The notes beneath the pieces are model-generated. The model did not search any database and had not been told where the DNA came from. It was given only the letters and a program-made list of their open reading frames with translations. From assembly GCA_022041995.1 (NCBI GenBank), contig CP074381.1, forward strand, positions 2,108,001 through 2,172,000: a stretch of 64,000 bases of DNA. Reading direction: 5' to 3'. Of the stretch, positions 19,003 through 27,486 are shown one piece after another. Made by a program: the position numbers and the translations under genes. The stretch comes from Cupriavidus necator (lineage in GTDB: Bacteria; Pseudomonadota; Gammaproteobacteria; Burkholderiales; Burkholderiaceae). Numbering within the stretch: the first letter of the stretch is position 1; every line of letters starts with the position of its first letter.

Positions 19003-20462
19003 ATGCTGCCTAAACATACCCTTGCTGCACTCATTGTTGCCACCCTCTCGGCAGGCTGCGCGGTCGGCCCTGATTACGTCCGGCCAGACGCACCAATGTC
19101 GGAACGGTTCCTGGGCCAGGCAGCGGTCGACCATCGGCACGCGACTGGCAGTGCCGACCTCGCCACATGGTGGATGGGTTTCGGAGATCCGCAACTGACA
19201 CGATTTGTGACCCTTGCGTTGGAACAGAATCTTGACCTCGCGCAGGCATCCGCTCGTATCGTTCAAGCACGTGCAGGACTTGGGATGGCAAATGCCGCGT
19301 TGCTGCCTTCCGGCAATGTCGGCGGCCAGGCAGCCAGGGTCTACCAATCCGTTGAAACGCCCTTGGGGCGAGTCTTGAACTCGACGCCCGGTTTCGACCG
19401 CTATGGCAATGCTTACGAGGCCAATGTCAGCGCGAGCTGGGAACTGGACCTGTTCGGCGGCCTGCGTCGCGGACGGGAAGCGGCGCTGGCCGAGTACCAG
19501 GCTTCGGAAGCTGGCGCAGCGGCCACGCGCCTGGCTGTGGCGGCACAGACCGCCGACATCTACATCAGTGTCCGTGGATTGCAAGCCCGTCTGAACGTTG
19601 CCCGGCGGCAGGTACAGACGCAGCAGGAACTGCTCTCAACCATCAACCTGCTGTATGGCAAGGGGTTGGCGGCCGAACTTCAGGTGAGGCAGGCCGAAGG
19701 AGCGCTCGCCCAGGTTCGGGCAACCGTTCCGCTCCTCGAGGCGGCCCTGGACGCGGCCATGAACGCACTGGATGTGATGCTGGGCTCGCCGCCCGGCACG
19801 CACAGGGCGGAGCTGGTTGAAGCTGGCGACATCCCGGTCGCGCCGCAACTCGGAGCGACGGGATCACCGGGTGACCTGCTCAGGCGCCGGCCTGACCTGA
19901 TCGTGGCCGAGCGCCGCCTGGCCGCATCGAACGCGCGGATTGGTGTCGCCATTGCCGAGTACTACCCAAGCTCTCCCTGAGTGGACTGATCGGCAGCGCG
20001 ACCTCGTTGGCCGCTGGCAATTTGTTCACAGGCGGCGCCAGTCAGGCTGCCGGCGTGCTGGGTCTGCGCTGGCGTCTGTTCGACTTCGGCCGCATCAACG
20101 CGCAGATCAATCAGGCCAAGGGCCAGGAGGCCGAGATGCTGGCGGCCTATCGACTGGCCGTGCTGCATGCAACTGAGGACGTGGAAAACGCCTTTTCGGC
20201 CCTGGTCAAGCGCGAGGAGCAGGCTGCTGTGCTCGCTCAGGGAGTGGATTCGCTCGGCCGCGCGCGACGGGCTTCGTTTGCGGCATATCAAAAAGGTGTC
20301 GTCAGCCTCATCGAAGTCCTGCAAGCCGACGAAAACTTGCTACGCGCCTCCGATACGCGAGCACAGGCGCAAACGGAATCAGCACGCGCAGCGGTCGCTG
20401 CCTTCAAGGCGCTCGGTGGTGGTTGGCAACCCCGCGAATCCGAGGCGGTGGCAATCAGATAG
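19003..20462 (+). pseudogene. RND outer-membrane factor (NodT-type lipoprotein), frameshifted
   Basis: Two frames together give a 486-residue outer-membrane efflux lipoprotein. It begins with a lipoprotein signal (LIVATLSAGCAVGPDYVRP), then WWMGFGDPQLTRFVTLALEQ, the channel repeats (LEQNLDLAQASARIVQARAG), and, in the second frame, LRWRLFDFGRINAQINQAKG and YQKGVVSLIEVLQADENLL. They meet at CCC (19965-19967). One extra C restores AEYYPKLSLSGLIG, the family's conserved phrase, so the gene may be intact in the organism. It is the TolC-like exit duct of the adaptor/RND pump encoded on the other side of the tetR-like gene, under the same palindrome. Confidence 0.88.
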
Positions 20463-20856
20463 CAACGGCACGCCAAGAGGGTGGGCGATGCCACGTGGCA
20501 TGGATGGCGCGACAACTCGCGGCCTGGTCCTGCCCGGGGTGGCAGGGAAGTCAGTGCGAACTGAGGCGTCAGGGGGCAATATTTATTTCGGGCGGGTGTA
20601 GATTGGTACGAGACAGCGAAGCATATAACCTCCGCATTTTCAGAAGTGCACGGCCGATGTGCAGATGTGACCTAAAAGACCAAAGGTTGAAGGAACTGGG
20701 GGCTCACGCTGCCGGGAGGCGGGGAAAAATTGGTAGGAGCGTTGACCAGATTCATCTCGGCTCGGAGTGCGGCCCAGACAGCAGAAGGGCAGGAGATGAC
20801 CAAGAATCGCAGTGGTAGATATCTTGATAGCCATCGCCAAGTGGTATATCTTTTGA
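20463..20856. other. gene-free stretch before the IS element
   Basis: About 390 bases with no supported gene. Its last 35 bases (TTGATA near 20825, TATATC near 20845) look promoter-like. They would be contiguous with the vapB start if the IS element were removed. Confidence 0.4.
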
Positions 20857-20884
20857 TATAAGTATTCACGAGAAACGGATTTCA
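20857..20884. repeat. IS630 terminal inverted repeat, left
   Basis: TATAAGT followed by AAAC and ATTTCA at the same offsets as in the right repeat. It contains the transposase stop codon (20866-20868). Confidence 0.7.
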
Positions 20885-21899
20885 AACTTTGAGCCGTAGC
20901 CGGAGAGGAGAATTTCGATCTCGGTATCGATGGTTTCTTTGGTCCATGTGACGAAGCGTCGCCAGTGGTACTTGGCATGTTTCCAGACGATTTCAATCAG
21001 GTTGAGTTCGGGGCTGTAAGGCGGCAGATGAAAGAGAACCATACGGTGCTCGAAGAGCCAGCGGTCCAGGATATCCTGCTCGATGGCGTGATGGATCTTC
21101 GCGTTGTCGAGCACGACGACCGTGAGCTGACCGGGCGTGGCACTTTGAGCAATCTCTTCCAGGAACTCAATAACGAAGGGACGCTTGATGCTGCCTTTGC
21201 TGGTCTGGTGGACAAGCCGGTTGGCTCCGTAATCCAATGCCCCCAAGACTGAACGCCTGCAGTGCGGTTGGGGAACCGTGCAGTGAGGTCGGCCAATTGG
21301 CGACCAGCCACGCTGCACCGGCGGCGAGGCCGAAAATCCGGCCTCATCAAGATAGACGAGACGACATGCACCATCACGAGCAGCTTGCTGCAATTTCTCG
21401 AGCGTGGCAGCCTTCACGGCAAACTCCTGCTCGTCGCGTTTTTTTTGAGCGAGTATCGGCCGCGCTTGTACGAAAAGCCTGCCCGTTTCAGTTCCCCGGC
21501 CAACGTTTCAAGGCGGCAGGGCAACGGCATGCCATTGGCGGCCTCGATGCACTGCGCAATCTGTCTGAGCGTCATGGACTGCGCTCGCGCCGCGGCTACA
21601 GCCGTGGCAACCATGTCTTCGCAGAGCGAATGGGGGCGGCCTCCCTTATGACCATTGAGCAAGCCGCACAGCCCTTTCTCGCGCCAGGCGTTCGTCCAGT
21701 TGTACACAGTCTTCTTGCTCACATCCAACTGCGTCGCGATCTCGTGCACTCGTTGACCTGCACCGAGCAGCAACAAGCCTTGTCCTCTAACCCTGAAGTC
21801 TTCATACGGATGCCGCAGCGCAAGCTCTTCCAAGGTTCGTTTCTCCACGTCGTTCAGTTCGATGGTGCACTTCATCGGCGATGCCAGCTCGTTCTTCAT
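20866..21899 (-). CDS. IS630-family transposase, two frames joined by -1 slippage
   Basis: The first frame (21899 to 21414) has the helix-turn-helix half: [19 protein letters not shown] and [12 protein letters not shown]. The second (to 20866) has the DDE catalytic half: [25 protein letters not shown] and [20 protein letters not shown]. They overlap at a run of eight A on the coding strand (plus-strand T8 near 21438-21445). Slipping back one base there gives a continuous protein of about 344 residues ([20 protein letters not shown]). Programmed -1 frameshifting on A-runs is known in several IS families including IS630, so this is probably functional and not damage. All three catalytic acidic residues are present. 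Confidence 0.85.
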
Positions 21900-21924
21900 G
21901 TGACTGGCATCTGACTTTCATTCG

Positions 21925-21952
21925 TGAAATTGGTTTACTCAAGACACTTATA
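21925..21952. repeat. IS630 terminal inverted repeat, right
   Basis: Reverse complement begins TATAAGT, then AAAC and ATTTCA, matching the left end. It finishes 15 bases before the vapB start codon. Confidence 0.7.
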
Positions 21953-21967
21953 CCAACGGAAACACTC

Positions 21968-22219
21968 ATGAGCACCACTGCCAAGATCTTTACCACTGGC
22001 CGCAGCCAGGCGGTGCGGCTGCCGCAGGAATTCCGCTTCGCTGAGCGTGAGGTTTATATACGCCGTGACCCGTCCACAGGGGACGTGATTCTGTCGCGCC
22101 GTCCGGAGAGTTGGGACAGCTTTCTGGCTGAGATCGAGGGTAGTGCCGTGCCCCCAGACTTCCTGGCAGACCGCACGCAGGGCGAACAAGCCCGGGATCC
22201 GCTGGCTGGCCTCGAATGA
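21968..22219 (+). CDS. vapB: VapB-type antitoxin (AbrB/VagC-like)
   Basis: 83 residues from the ATG at 21968. The N-terminal swapped-hairpin DNA-binding domain reads [20 protein letters not shown]. The acidic C-terminal tail ([20 protein letters not shown]) is where VapB proteins wrap the toxin. The stop overlaps the vapC start by 4 bases (ATGA). The IS630 right end lies only 15 bases upstream, so the native promoter has been pushed away. Transcription may now come from within the IS, or be weak. VapB normally represses its own operon together with VapC. Confidence 0.88.
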   Translation: MSTTAKIFTTGRSQAVRLPQEFRFAEREVYIRRDPSTGDVILSRRPESWDSFLAEIEGSAVPPDFLADRTQGEQARDPLAGLE

Positions 22220-22626
22220 CGCGCTACATGCTCGACACCAATATCGTGAGCCATCTGCTGCGGGGACATCCAGCAGTCGTGGCGCGCGTAACGGCCGCGC
22301 CAATGGTTTCGCTGTGCCTGTCAGCCATCACCGGCGCGGAACTGATGTACGGATTGGCCAAGCGCCCCGGCGCAGCGCGCCTCGCGCGCGCCGTCGACGA
22401 GCTGCTGCGCCGGGTTGAGGTGTTGCCCTGGGCGTCTTCGGTGATGGCCAGCTATGGCGAGACCCGCGCTGTGCTGGAATCCCAAGGGCAGCCGATGGGC
22501 GCACTGGATTTGCTGATTGCCGCGCATGCGCGGGAGGCGGGTGCAGTGCTGGTGACCAATGATCAGGCGTTCTGGCGCGTCCCTGGCCTAGTGGTGGAGG
22601 ACTGGTCGGTGCCGACAGGAAACTGA
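22216..22626 (+). CDS. vapC: VapC-type PIN-domain toxin
   Basis: 136 residues with the four acidic residues of an active PIN nuclease: D7 ([11 protein letters not shown]), E42 ([10 protein letters not shown]), D98 ([12 protein letters not shown]) and D116 (LVTNDQAF). VapC toxins cleave tRNA or rRNA sites when the antitoxin is degraded; the target here cannot be inferred. It is translationally coupled to vapB. The reading frame is intact, so a functional antitoxin supply would have to persist despite the IS insertion upstream. Confidence 0.9.
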   Translation: MTRYMLDTNIVSHLLRGHPAVVARVTAAPMVSLCLSAITGAELMYGLAKRPGAARLARAVDELLRRVEVLPWASSVMASYGETRAVLESQGQPMGALDLLIAAHAREAGAVLVTNDQAFWRVPGLVVEDWSVPTGN

Positions 22627-22858
22627 CCGGCTGGCGGGCAAACGAGAGCGTCACAGGGATCGGACCGGTGGCTCCAGGCCCCATGTGGCCGAGTACAGGC
22701 AGGTGTAGGGGCGCGCCAGGCTGCGGGTGATTTCACCGCCGCCGATCCCACGTCCTGTCTGTTACCGCAACACTGAGGGGCTCAGTCGGGCGGGGCAGGG
22801 CAGATGCCGGTGTGGATGCGACGCGCGGTCAATGTTGTGGCGCCCTCTGAAAGCAGAC

Positions 22859-23425
22859 CTAGGCGTCATCGGCGGGGACCGCATGACCTTGGTCCCGCAA
22901 TGCTTTCGTCCAGCGCTTAATGCGTGCACGCAGTCGTCCCTGTGCAGCTTTTTCTATCGGCATGTCGTCGACGAGGCCGATCGCTGCGCGCGGCGAAACA
23001 TAGCCGTACTGAATTAGGGCCATACAGAAGACGCGGTCCTTGTCGCGATCCGCTACCGCCTTCGCCATAAAGAGGTCAACGACGCCCAAGCAATAGCCAA
23101 CCCGCCCGTTCGTGCCCGCGGTCTGGATGCGCTGCAGGCGGCTTTGCCAGCCGGCTGGGAGGCACGCAGTCTCAGGCCCGACGCCCTGCGCGTAGTAACC
23201 ATACGTCTCGTGAAAGCGCGAACCCTCTCCGATGGCTGCGTCAATCGCATCCGCCTTGTCGGTAGCATTGAGCGGGTAGATGTCGGCCTCCGCGGACATC
23301 GTGAAAACCGCCGGGGGATTGGGGATCGGCCCCAGGATCGATTGGCTGCCAACGACAACGAACTCGTACTCGTTCGTAATGTCGGCCGCAGCTCGAATGA
23401 TGTGTTCCAGATCTTCCCGGTTCAT
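22859..23425 (-). CDS. DUF6036-type nucleotidyltransferase-like protein
   Basis: 188 residues from the ATG at 23425, which overlaps the stop of the upstream XRE gene as ATGA. Near the N-terminus a minimal nucleotidyltransferase core is visible: EFVVVGSQSILG (G26-S27) and MSAEADIYPLN (E46, D48 as metal-binding acids). Then comes IGEGSRFHETYGYYAQGVGP, a conserved phrase of this family, and VDLFMAKAVADRDKDRVFC. The pairing of a small XRE regulator with a nucleotidyltransferase resembles known or predicted toxin-antitoxin and abortive-infection modules (AbiE, MenT, MNT-HEPN). That role is inferred, supported by the neighbouring vapBC and IS. Confidence 0.75.
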   Translation of the reverse strand: MNREDLEHIIRAAADITNEYEFVVVGSQSILGPIPNPPAVFTMSAEADIYPLNATDKADAIDAAIGEGSRFHETYGYYAQGVGPETACLPAGWQSRLQRIQTAGTNGRVGYCLGVVDLFMAKAVADRDKDRVFCMALIQYGYVSPRAAIGLVDDMPIEKAAQGRLRARIKRWTKALRDQGHAVPADDA

Positions 23426-24087
23426 TCCTGGTCCCCGAGGACAACGCCCTTCTTCAACGCCTGGATCTGTGCAAGCACGTCCTGTCGAACGGCATCGGGT
23501 AGAAGCGTCGGCAGGGGAGAGGCCTGCCGAAGCTCTTGAGCACGCCGAGTCCGGCCCAGCGCTTTGCGCCACGACCGGTTCGCAAGAATCGTTTCCCACT
23601 CGGACCAGAGTGAATCAGACCGTGAGTCTCCCTGCGAGCGCCATCGTCTGAGGATCTCTTGGGCGCGGTCCAGAAGCGCAGGATCGTCATGAATCATGCG
23701 GATCGCCTCCTTGTGGAGCGCCATGCTCTGCAAGTCCTGAGCTTCATGGCGGCTGCGATCAGTCCTGACCATAACCTGCACTTGTGGTCTGGCACGCTTG
23801 GACGAGCCGGCCGCCGAATTGGCTAACGGCGGCTGGAACGTGTCACTGACTAAGAGGGCGAGGTCACCGGCCACGCCCAGGACGGACATCACGCGCAAGT
23901 ATGTGCCCATCGTCGGCGCGGGGTCGCCTGCCTCAACGGCAGCGAGGGTCGTCCGGGAGATGCCGACGCGCTTGGCCATTTCGACCGTGCTAACGTTCCG
24001 CGCCTTCCGCAGGCGTTTGATACGGTCGCCGAGTTGCAGCAGCAAGTGACGCTCTAGGACAGAGGTGGTATCGGTAAAGGCAGGCAT
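23422..24087 (-). CDS. XRE-family helix-turn-helix protein, partner of the nucleotidyltransferase
   Basis: 221 residues. An N-terminal Cro/C1-type HTH (about residues 18-72: LGDRIKRLRKARNVSTVEMA, KRVGISRTTLAAVEAGDPAP) is followed by about 150 residues with no domain I recognise, rich in Arg/Gln and probably helical. The stop overlaps the next gene by 4 bases. A 17-bp palindrome (AGGCA-N7-TGCCT) 15 bases upstream of the start could be its autoregulatory operator. Likely antitoxin/regulator of the pair. The large C-terminal part is unusual for a simple repressor and could contact the partner. Confidence 0.8.
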   Translation of the reverse strand: MPAFTDTTSVLERHLLLQLGDRIKRLRKARNVSTVEMAKRVGISRTTLAAVEAGDPAPTMGTYLRVMSVLGVAGDLALLVSDTFQPPLANSAAGSSKRARPQVQVMVRTDRSRHEAQDLQSMALHKEAIRMIHDDPALLDRAQEILRRWRSQGDSRSDSLWSEWETILANRSWRKALGRTRRAQELRQASPLPTLLPDAVRQDVLAQIQALKKGVVLGDQE

Positions 24088-24101
24088 ATGTCCAGTATTC
24101 T

Positions 24102-24118
24102 AGGCAAAACAACTGCCT
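24102..24118. promoter_or_regulatory. palindrome upstream of the XRE gene
   Basis: AGGCA-AAACAAC-TGCCT, a perfect 5-7-5 inverted repeat 15 bases upstream of the leftward XRE start; candidate autoregulatory site. Confidence 0.4.
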
Positions 24119-24149
24119 TTGACCAGCTTGCTGAACATATGCATCAGAT

Positions 24150-24332
24150 CTAGAAGACACGCCTCAGCGGGATACCGGGAACGAGTCCCTCAGGCTGAGA
24201 TATATTCGATTTAACATAATATACATTATGCGTAACTTGAGCATGAGGACCAATTAGTATTGCCGTACTTGGCCCAAATAGAAAAGACATACCCCCGACC
24301 AAAACTGGCTTGCTGTCGGCATCTGTGGCCAC
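24150..24332 (-). CDS. short open frame of doubtful status
   Basis: 60 codons from a GTG. The frame is open eight codons further upstream. The composition looks protein-like (PVLVGGMSFLFGPSTAILIG, HNVYYVKSNISQPEGL), unlike random high-GC frames, and the DNA here is AT-richer than its surroundings. It may be the tail of a degraded gene. No ribosome-binding site or family is recognised. Confidence 0.25.
   Translation of the reverse strand: MATDADSKPVLVGGMSFLFGPSTAILIGPHAQVTHNVYYVKSNISQPEGLVPGIPLRRVF
24215..24230. promoter_or_regulatory. AT-rich palindrome upstream of the ThiF/GNAT operon
   Basis: CATAAT-ATAC-ATTATG, a perfect 6-4-6 inverted repeat in the AT-rich 340-base gap between the leftward XRE gene and the rightward five-gene operon. 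It lies about 195 bases from the first start of the operon and could be an operator for either side. The rest of this gap holds no supported gene apart from the doubtful short frame. Confidence 0.35.
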
Positions 24333-24424
24333 GCCCGTGACACCATAGCCTGGCTGTTATATGCTCCAATCCACACTTGCCTCCCGGTCCGGCCACACAA
24401 GAACAAGGCACCAGCCAAACCTGC

Positions 24425-25378
24425 ATGTTCAAATTCATCGGGCGTTTTCGACAGCGGCTGCGCTACCTGGACCTGAGCCTGAGGGCCAGCCGGTCCGTCC
24501 GGATCCGGGTCGTCGAGCGGCCCGGCTTGTGGATGGACGCTCAGCAGCTTGAAGCCATGCTGGCTGAGATGCGCGGCATCGTGCAACGGGGAATCGGCAA
24601 GGATCTCGATTACGGGGTGCTTTCCGGCGACCCTGAAAGGCTGCGGCGGGCCGTGATCACGCTGCTTTATGACCGGGACAGCGGCCGGCCGATTGCGTTC
24701 AACGCGCTGTCGGTCATGCCGGTCGAAATCAAGGGACGGCCGGCCGAGGCCATTCACCTTGGGCTGGTGATGGTCGATCCGGGCTATCGCACGCAAGGAC
24801 TGTCCTGGGTGCTGTACGGGCTGACCTGCATCCTGCTTTTCTTTCGCCGCGGCCTGCGCCCGATCTGGATCAGCAATGTGACCCAGGTGCCGGCCATCAT
24901 CGGCAAGGTCGCCGAGGTCTTTGTCACGGCCTATCCCAATCCCTTTGAGCCGTCGCGGCGCAGCTTTGAACACCTGAGCGTGGCCCGCGAGATCATGAAA
25001 TCGCATCGGCATGTCTTTGGTGTTGACCAGGCGGCGGGATTTGACGAGGCGCGGTTCGTGATTACCGATGCCTATACGGGCGGCTCGGACAATCTCAAGA
25101 AAACCTTCGACCAGGCGCCGAAGCATCGGGACGAGCGCGCCAACGAACTCTGCCAGCGGGAGCTGGATTACCAGCGCGGCGACGATTTCCTGCAGATCGC
25201 CTGCCTGGACCTGGCCAGCGCACGGAAATACCTGTTGCGGGAAGTGCCTCGGGACTCGCTGCCCGCCATCCTCTATCAGATTGCGTTCCTGGCTGTCGGC
25301 CGGATCGTCCTGCCATTGTTCCACTGGCTGAATCCGCGTGAGCCGCTGGGAGTCCTGCGCGCAAGGAAAAGCCAATGA
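24425..25378 (+). CDS. GNAT-fold (FeeM-like) N-acyltransferase
   Basis: 317 residues from the ATG at 24425; no strong ribosome-binding site is visible. The central part has a GNAT core: ITLLYDRDSGRPIAFNALSV, then motif A HLGLVMVDPGYRTQGLSWVL (about residues 111-130), with an R-T-Q-G turn suited to binding an acyl-CoA or acyl-ACP phosphopantetheine. The size and N-terminal extension are closer to FeeM-type N-acyl amino acid synthases than to small acetyltransferases (tentative). The C-terminal 100 residues are not recognised. First gene of a five-gene operon; the stop overlaps the ThiF start by 4 bases. Confidence 0.65.
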   Translation: MFKFIGRFRQRLRYLDLSLRASRSVRIRVVERPGLWMDAQQLEAMLAEMRGIVQRGIGKDLDYGVLSGDPERLRRAVITLLYDRDSGRPIAFNALSVMPVEIKGRPAEAIHLGLVMVDPGYRTQGLSWVLYGLTCILLFFRRGLRPIWISNVTQVPAIIGKVAEVFVTAYPNPFEPSRRSFEHLSVAREIMKSHRHVFGVDQAAGFDEARFVITDAYTGGSDNLKKTFDQAPKHRDERANELCQRELDYQRGDDFLQIACLDLASARKYLLREVPRDSLPAILYQIAFLAVGRIVLPLFHWLNPREPLGVLRARKSQ

Positions 25379-26259
25379 TTCCACCCTTTTCATACGAGGA
25401 ATTCACCACCCGCAACATCGGTTTCGTGACCGACGCGGAACAGCAGCAATTGCGTAATGCACGGGTGCTGATCTGCGGTGTCGGCGGCATGGGCGGCGCC
25501 TGCCTGCAGGCGCTGGCACGGGTCGGCATCGGCGGCTTTGCGCTGGCGGACTTCGATGCATTCGACGTGTCGAACCTGAACCGCCAGGTGTTTGCCAGCC
25601 TGGATACCGTTGGCGTGAACAAGGTCGAGGCCACCGTGGCGCAGATCCGGCGCATCAACCCGGAGCTTGCCATCGAGACCTTCGGCGCGGAGTGGACCGA
25701 CAAGCTCGATGACTTGCTGAGCCGTTACAAGATCGTGGTCAACGGCATGGATGACATGGCCGCGGGCATCGCGCTCTATCGCAAGGCGCGGGAGCATGGT
25801 GCGACCGTCATCGACGCCTATACCGCTCCCCTGCCCTCGGTCACGGTCGTCCGACCGCAAGATCCCCGGCCCGAGGAGCGTCTGTCCTACCCCACGGCCG
25901 GCATGGACTGGAAGTCCCTGACGCCGGAGGTCAGGCAGGCATGCCTGGGCAAGGAACTGGAATATGTGATGGTCAACTCGAGCTCCGTCCGGCATGTTGA
26001 GCTTGGCATCGCCAGGGACCTGCTGACCGGCAAGCGCAAGCGCATGTCGTTTGCGCCGATGGTGATCACCACGGGCAACCTGATGGCGTTCGAAGCCATC
26101 AAGCTGGTGCTCGGCCGGCCGCGGCTGGCCGGCGTGCGCGGCTATTTCTTCAATCCCTGGAGCATGCGTGTCGAGACACCGCGCAATGTGCTGACGGCAT
26201 GGGCCGTACGCGCGCTGGTACGGCGCTTCATGACAAGGCTGATGCGAGATGAGGGTTGA
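25375..26259 (+). CDS. ThiF/HesA-family E1-like adenylyltransferase
   Basis: 294 residues. The nucleotide site is clear: LICGVGGMGGACLQALARVG (GxGGxGG at 35-41), then the acidic pair D59/D61 in ADFDAFDVSNLNRQVF with the N-x-N-R-Q that contacts ATP. No CxxC zinc pairs are seen, unlike MoeB/ThiF, so it is nearer HesA/TcdA-type enzymes. Family members activate a carboxylate (protein C-terminus or small molecule) as an acyl-adenylate. Coupling by 4-base overlap to an acyltransferase, and to a membrane protein, a second GNAT and a nitroreductase downstream, suggests a small-molecule or lipid-modification pathway. No ubiquitin-like protein or precursor peptide is encoded inside the operon. Confidence 0.9.
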   Translation: MIPPFSYEEFTTRNIGFVTDAEQQQLRNARVLICGVGGMGGACLQALARVGIGGFALADFDAFDVSNLNRQVFASLDTVGVNKVEATVAQIRRINPELAIETFGAEWTDKLDDLLSRYKIVVNGMDDMAAGIALYRKAREHGATVIDAYTAPLPSVTVVRPQDPRPEERLSYPTAGMDWKSLTPEVRQACLGKELEYVMVNSSSVRHVELGIARDLLTGKRKRMSFAPMVITTGNLMAFEAIKLVLGRPRLAGVRGYFFNPWSMRVETPRNVLTAWAVRALVRRFMTRLMRDEG

Positions 26260-26262
26260 CGC

Positions 26263-27486
26263 GTGATTGACGCCCTGGCAAGCGATGTGGCCGTTACCTG
26301 GCTCGGCGCGGTGGGCTGCGGGCTCTACCTGCATTTCCTTTGGTCCCGGCGCGAGGCCGGGGCCGGCACGGGCCTGTTCCTGTTCGGGGTGCTGACGGCG
26401 CTGCTGGCGGTCCGGGGCTTTTCCTGGCTGTTTGGCGGCACGCTGCTTGCGCAACTGGTGTTTGCAGCGGCAACCCTGCTGCCCATTGCCATGACCCTGT
26501 TTGCCGAGCACCTGGTGCGGCGCCACCACCCGTTGTGGCTGAAGCTGCTGGCGCTGGGCGTGTCGGTGGTGTTCTTCGTCGTCAATCTCTTTACCGATCT
26601 GTCGGGCAATACGCCGCTGCTGCTGACGTTCCTTGGCTGCTTTGCCGTGGTGACGGCAAGCAATGGCTGGTTCCTGCTGTGGCTGCGCGATGCCGAGCTG
26701 TCCGACAACGAGGAACGCCTGGCCCGGGCGGTAGTGGTGGTCGTGGCCCTGGCCGTGCCGCTCGCGGCCACTGACTTCCGCGAGGAACTCGGCCATGTGC
26801 CGGTTCGCCTCGGGGCGCTGGGGGCGCTGGCATTCGTCTATGTCTTCCTGAACCTGTCGGAATCGCAGCGGGTCGTGCGCGGGCTGCTGGTGCATATTGC
26901 AGCCGCCCTGCTCTTCGCCGTCGTGCTGGCCAGCGTGATGGCGCTGGCTTCGCGCGGGCCCGGCCCGGGCTTTGCCGAGGCTGGCCTGCGCGGCATGCCC
27001 GTTGCCATTGCATGGGTGCTGCTGACGGCCATTTTTGTCCGCATTCGCGCCGTTTCGCTGGCCGGTGATGGCAACGCGTTCCTGCGCTGGCTGCTCCACG
27101 CCCGGCTGGATACGCCAGAGGGTTTCCTGCATTCGCTCAGGCGCCTGCCGCAGACCGCAGACCATGTGGTGCTCGGCAACGCGGAGCTTGGTGGCTACGC
27201 CCTGGACGCACTGTTCGAGCTGGCAGGAAGGCGGCGTGAGCCCGTGTCGATCGGCGACGCCAGGGCGTGGGCCAGGATCCGGCAAGGCGATCGGGTCGAG
27301 GCCGCGGAGCAGCTGGTGGACCTGCTCGAGCGCCACGAAATGACGCATGCCCTGCTGATCGCGCGCCAGCCCGCGCAAGTGGTGCTGCTGAACCTGCCGC
27401 AAGGCGCCAACGCGGCCATCGGCGAGTTGCGCGCCGCGGTGATCCTGCGGCTGGCGCGCCATCTCGGACAGCGGGAGGCCGCATGA
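26263..27486 (+). CDS. polytopic membrane protein with C-terminal soluble domain
   Basis: 407 residues from a GTG 3 bases after the ThiF stop. About eight hydrophobic segments fill residues 1-270 (for example VTWLGAVGCGLYLHFLW, LVFAAATLLPIAMTLFAEHL, LLLTFLGCFAVVTASNGWFL). They are followed by about 130 soluble residues (LDTPEGFLHSLRRLPQTADH, EQLVDLLERHEMTHALLIA). I do not recognise a family. The multi-TM N-half plus cytosolic tail resembles a sensor or scaffold more than a transporter. The stop overlaps the next start as ATGA, so it belongs to the operon. It may anchor the soluble enzymes at the inner membrane (inference). Confidence 0.75.
   Translation: MIDALASDVAVTWLGAVGCGLYLHFLWSRREAGAGTGLFLFGVLTALLAVRGFSWLFGGTLLAQLVFAAATLLPIAMTLFAEHLVRRHHPLWLKLLALGVSVVFFVVNLFTDLSGNTPLLLTFLGCFAVVTASNGWFLLWLRDAELSDNEERLARAVVVVVALAVPLAATDFREELGHVPVRLGALGALAFVYVFLNLSESQRVVRGLLVHIAAALLFAVVLASVMALASRGPGPGFAEAGLRGMPVAIAWVLLTAIFVRIRAVSLAGDGNAFLRWLLHARLDTPEGFLHSLRRLPQTADHVVLGNAELGGYALDALFELAGRRREPVSIGDARAWARIRQGDRVEAAEQLVDLLERHEMTHALLIARQPAQVVLLNLPQGANAAIGELRAAVILRLARHLGQREAA

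Larger units (their letters stand above)
20857..21952 (-). mobile_element. IS630-family insertion sequence
   Basis: About 1.1 kb, the usual IS630 size. It is bounded by imperfect terminal inverted repeats, each beginning TATAAGT, with a second matching block ATTTCA about 23 bases in (18 of 28 positions match without gaps). TA at both ends fits the TA target duplication of this family. It contains a two-frame DDE transposase, whose stop lies inside the left repeat. The element separates vapBC from the sequence that would otherwise lie directly upstream. Confidence 0.85.
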
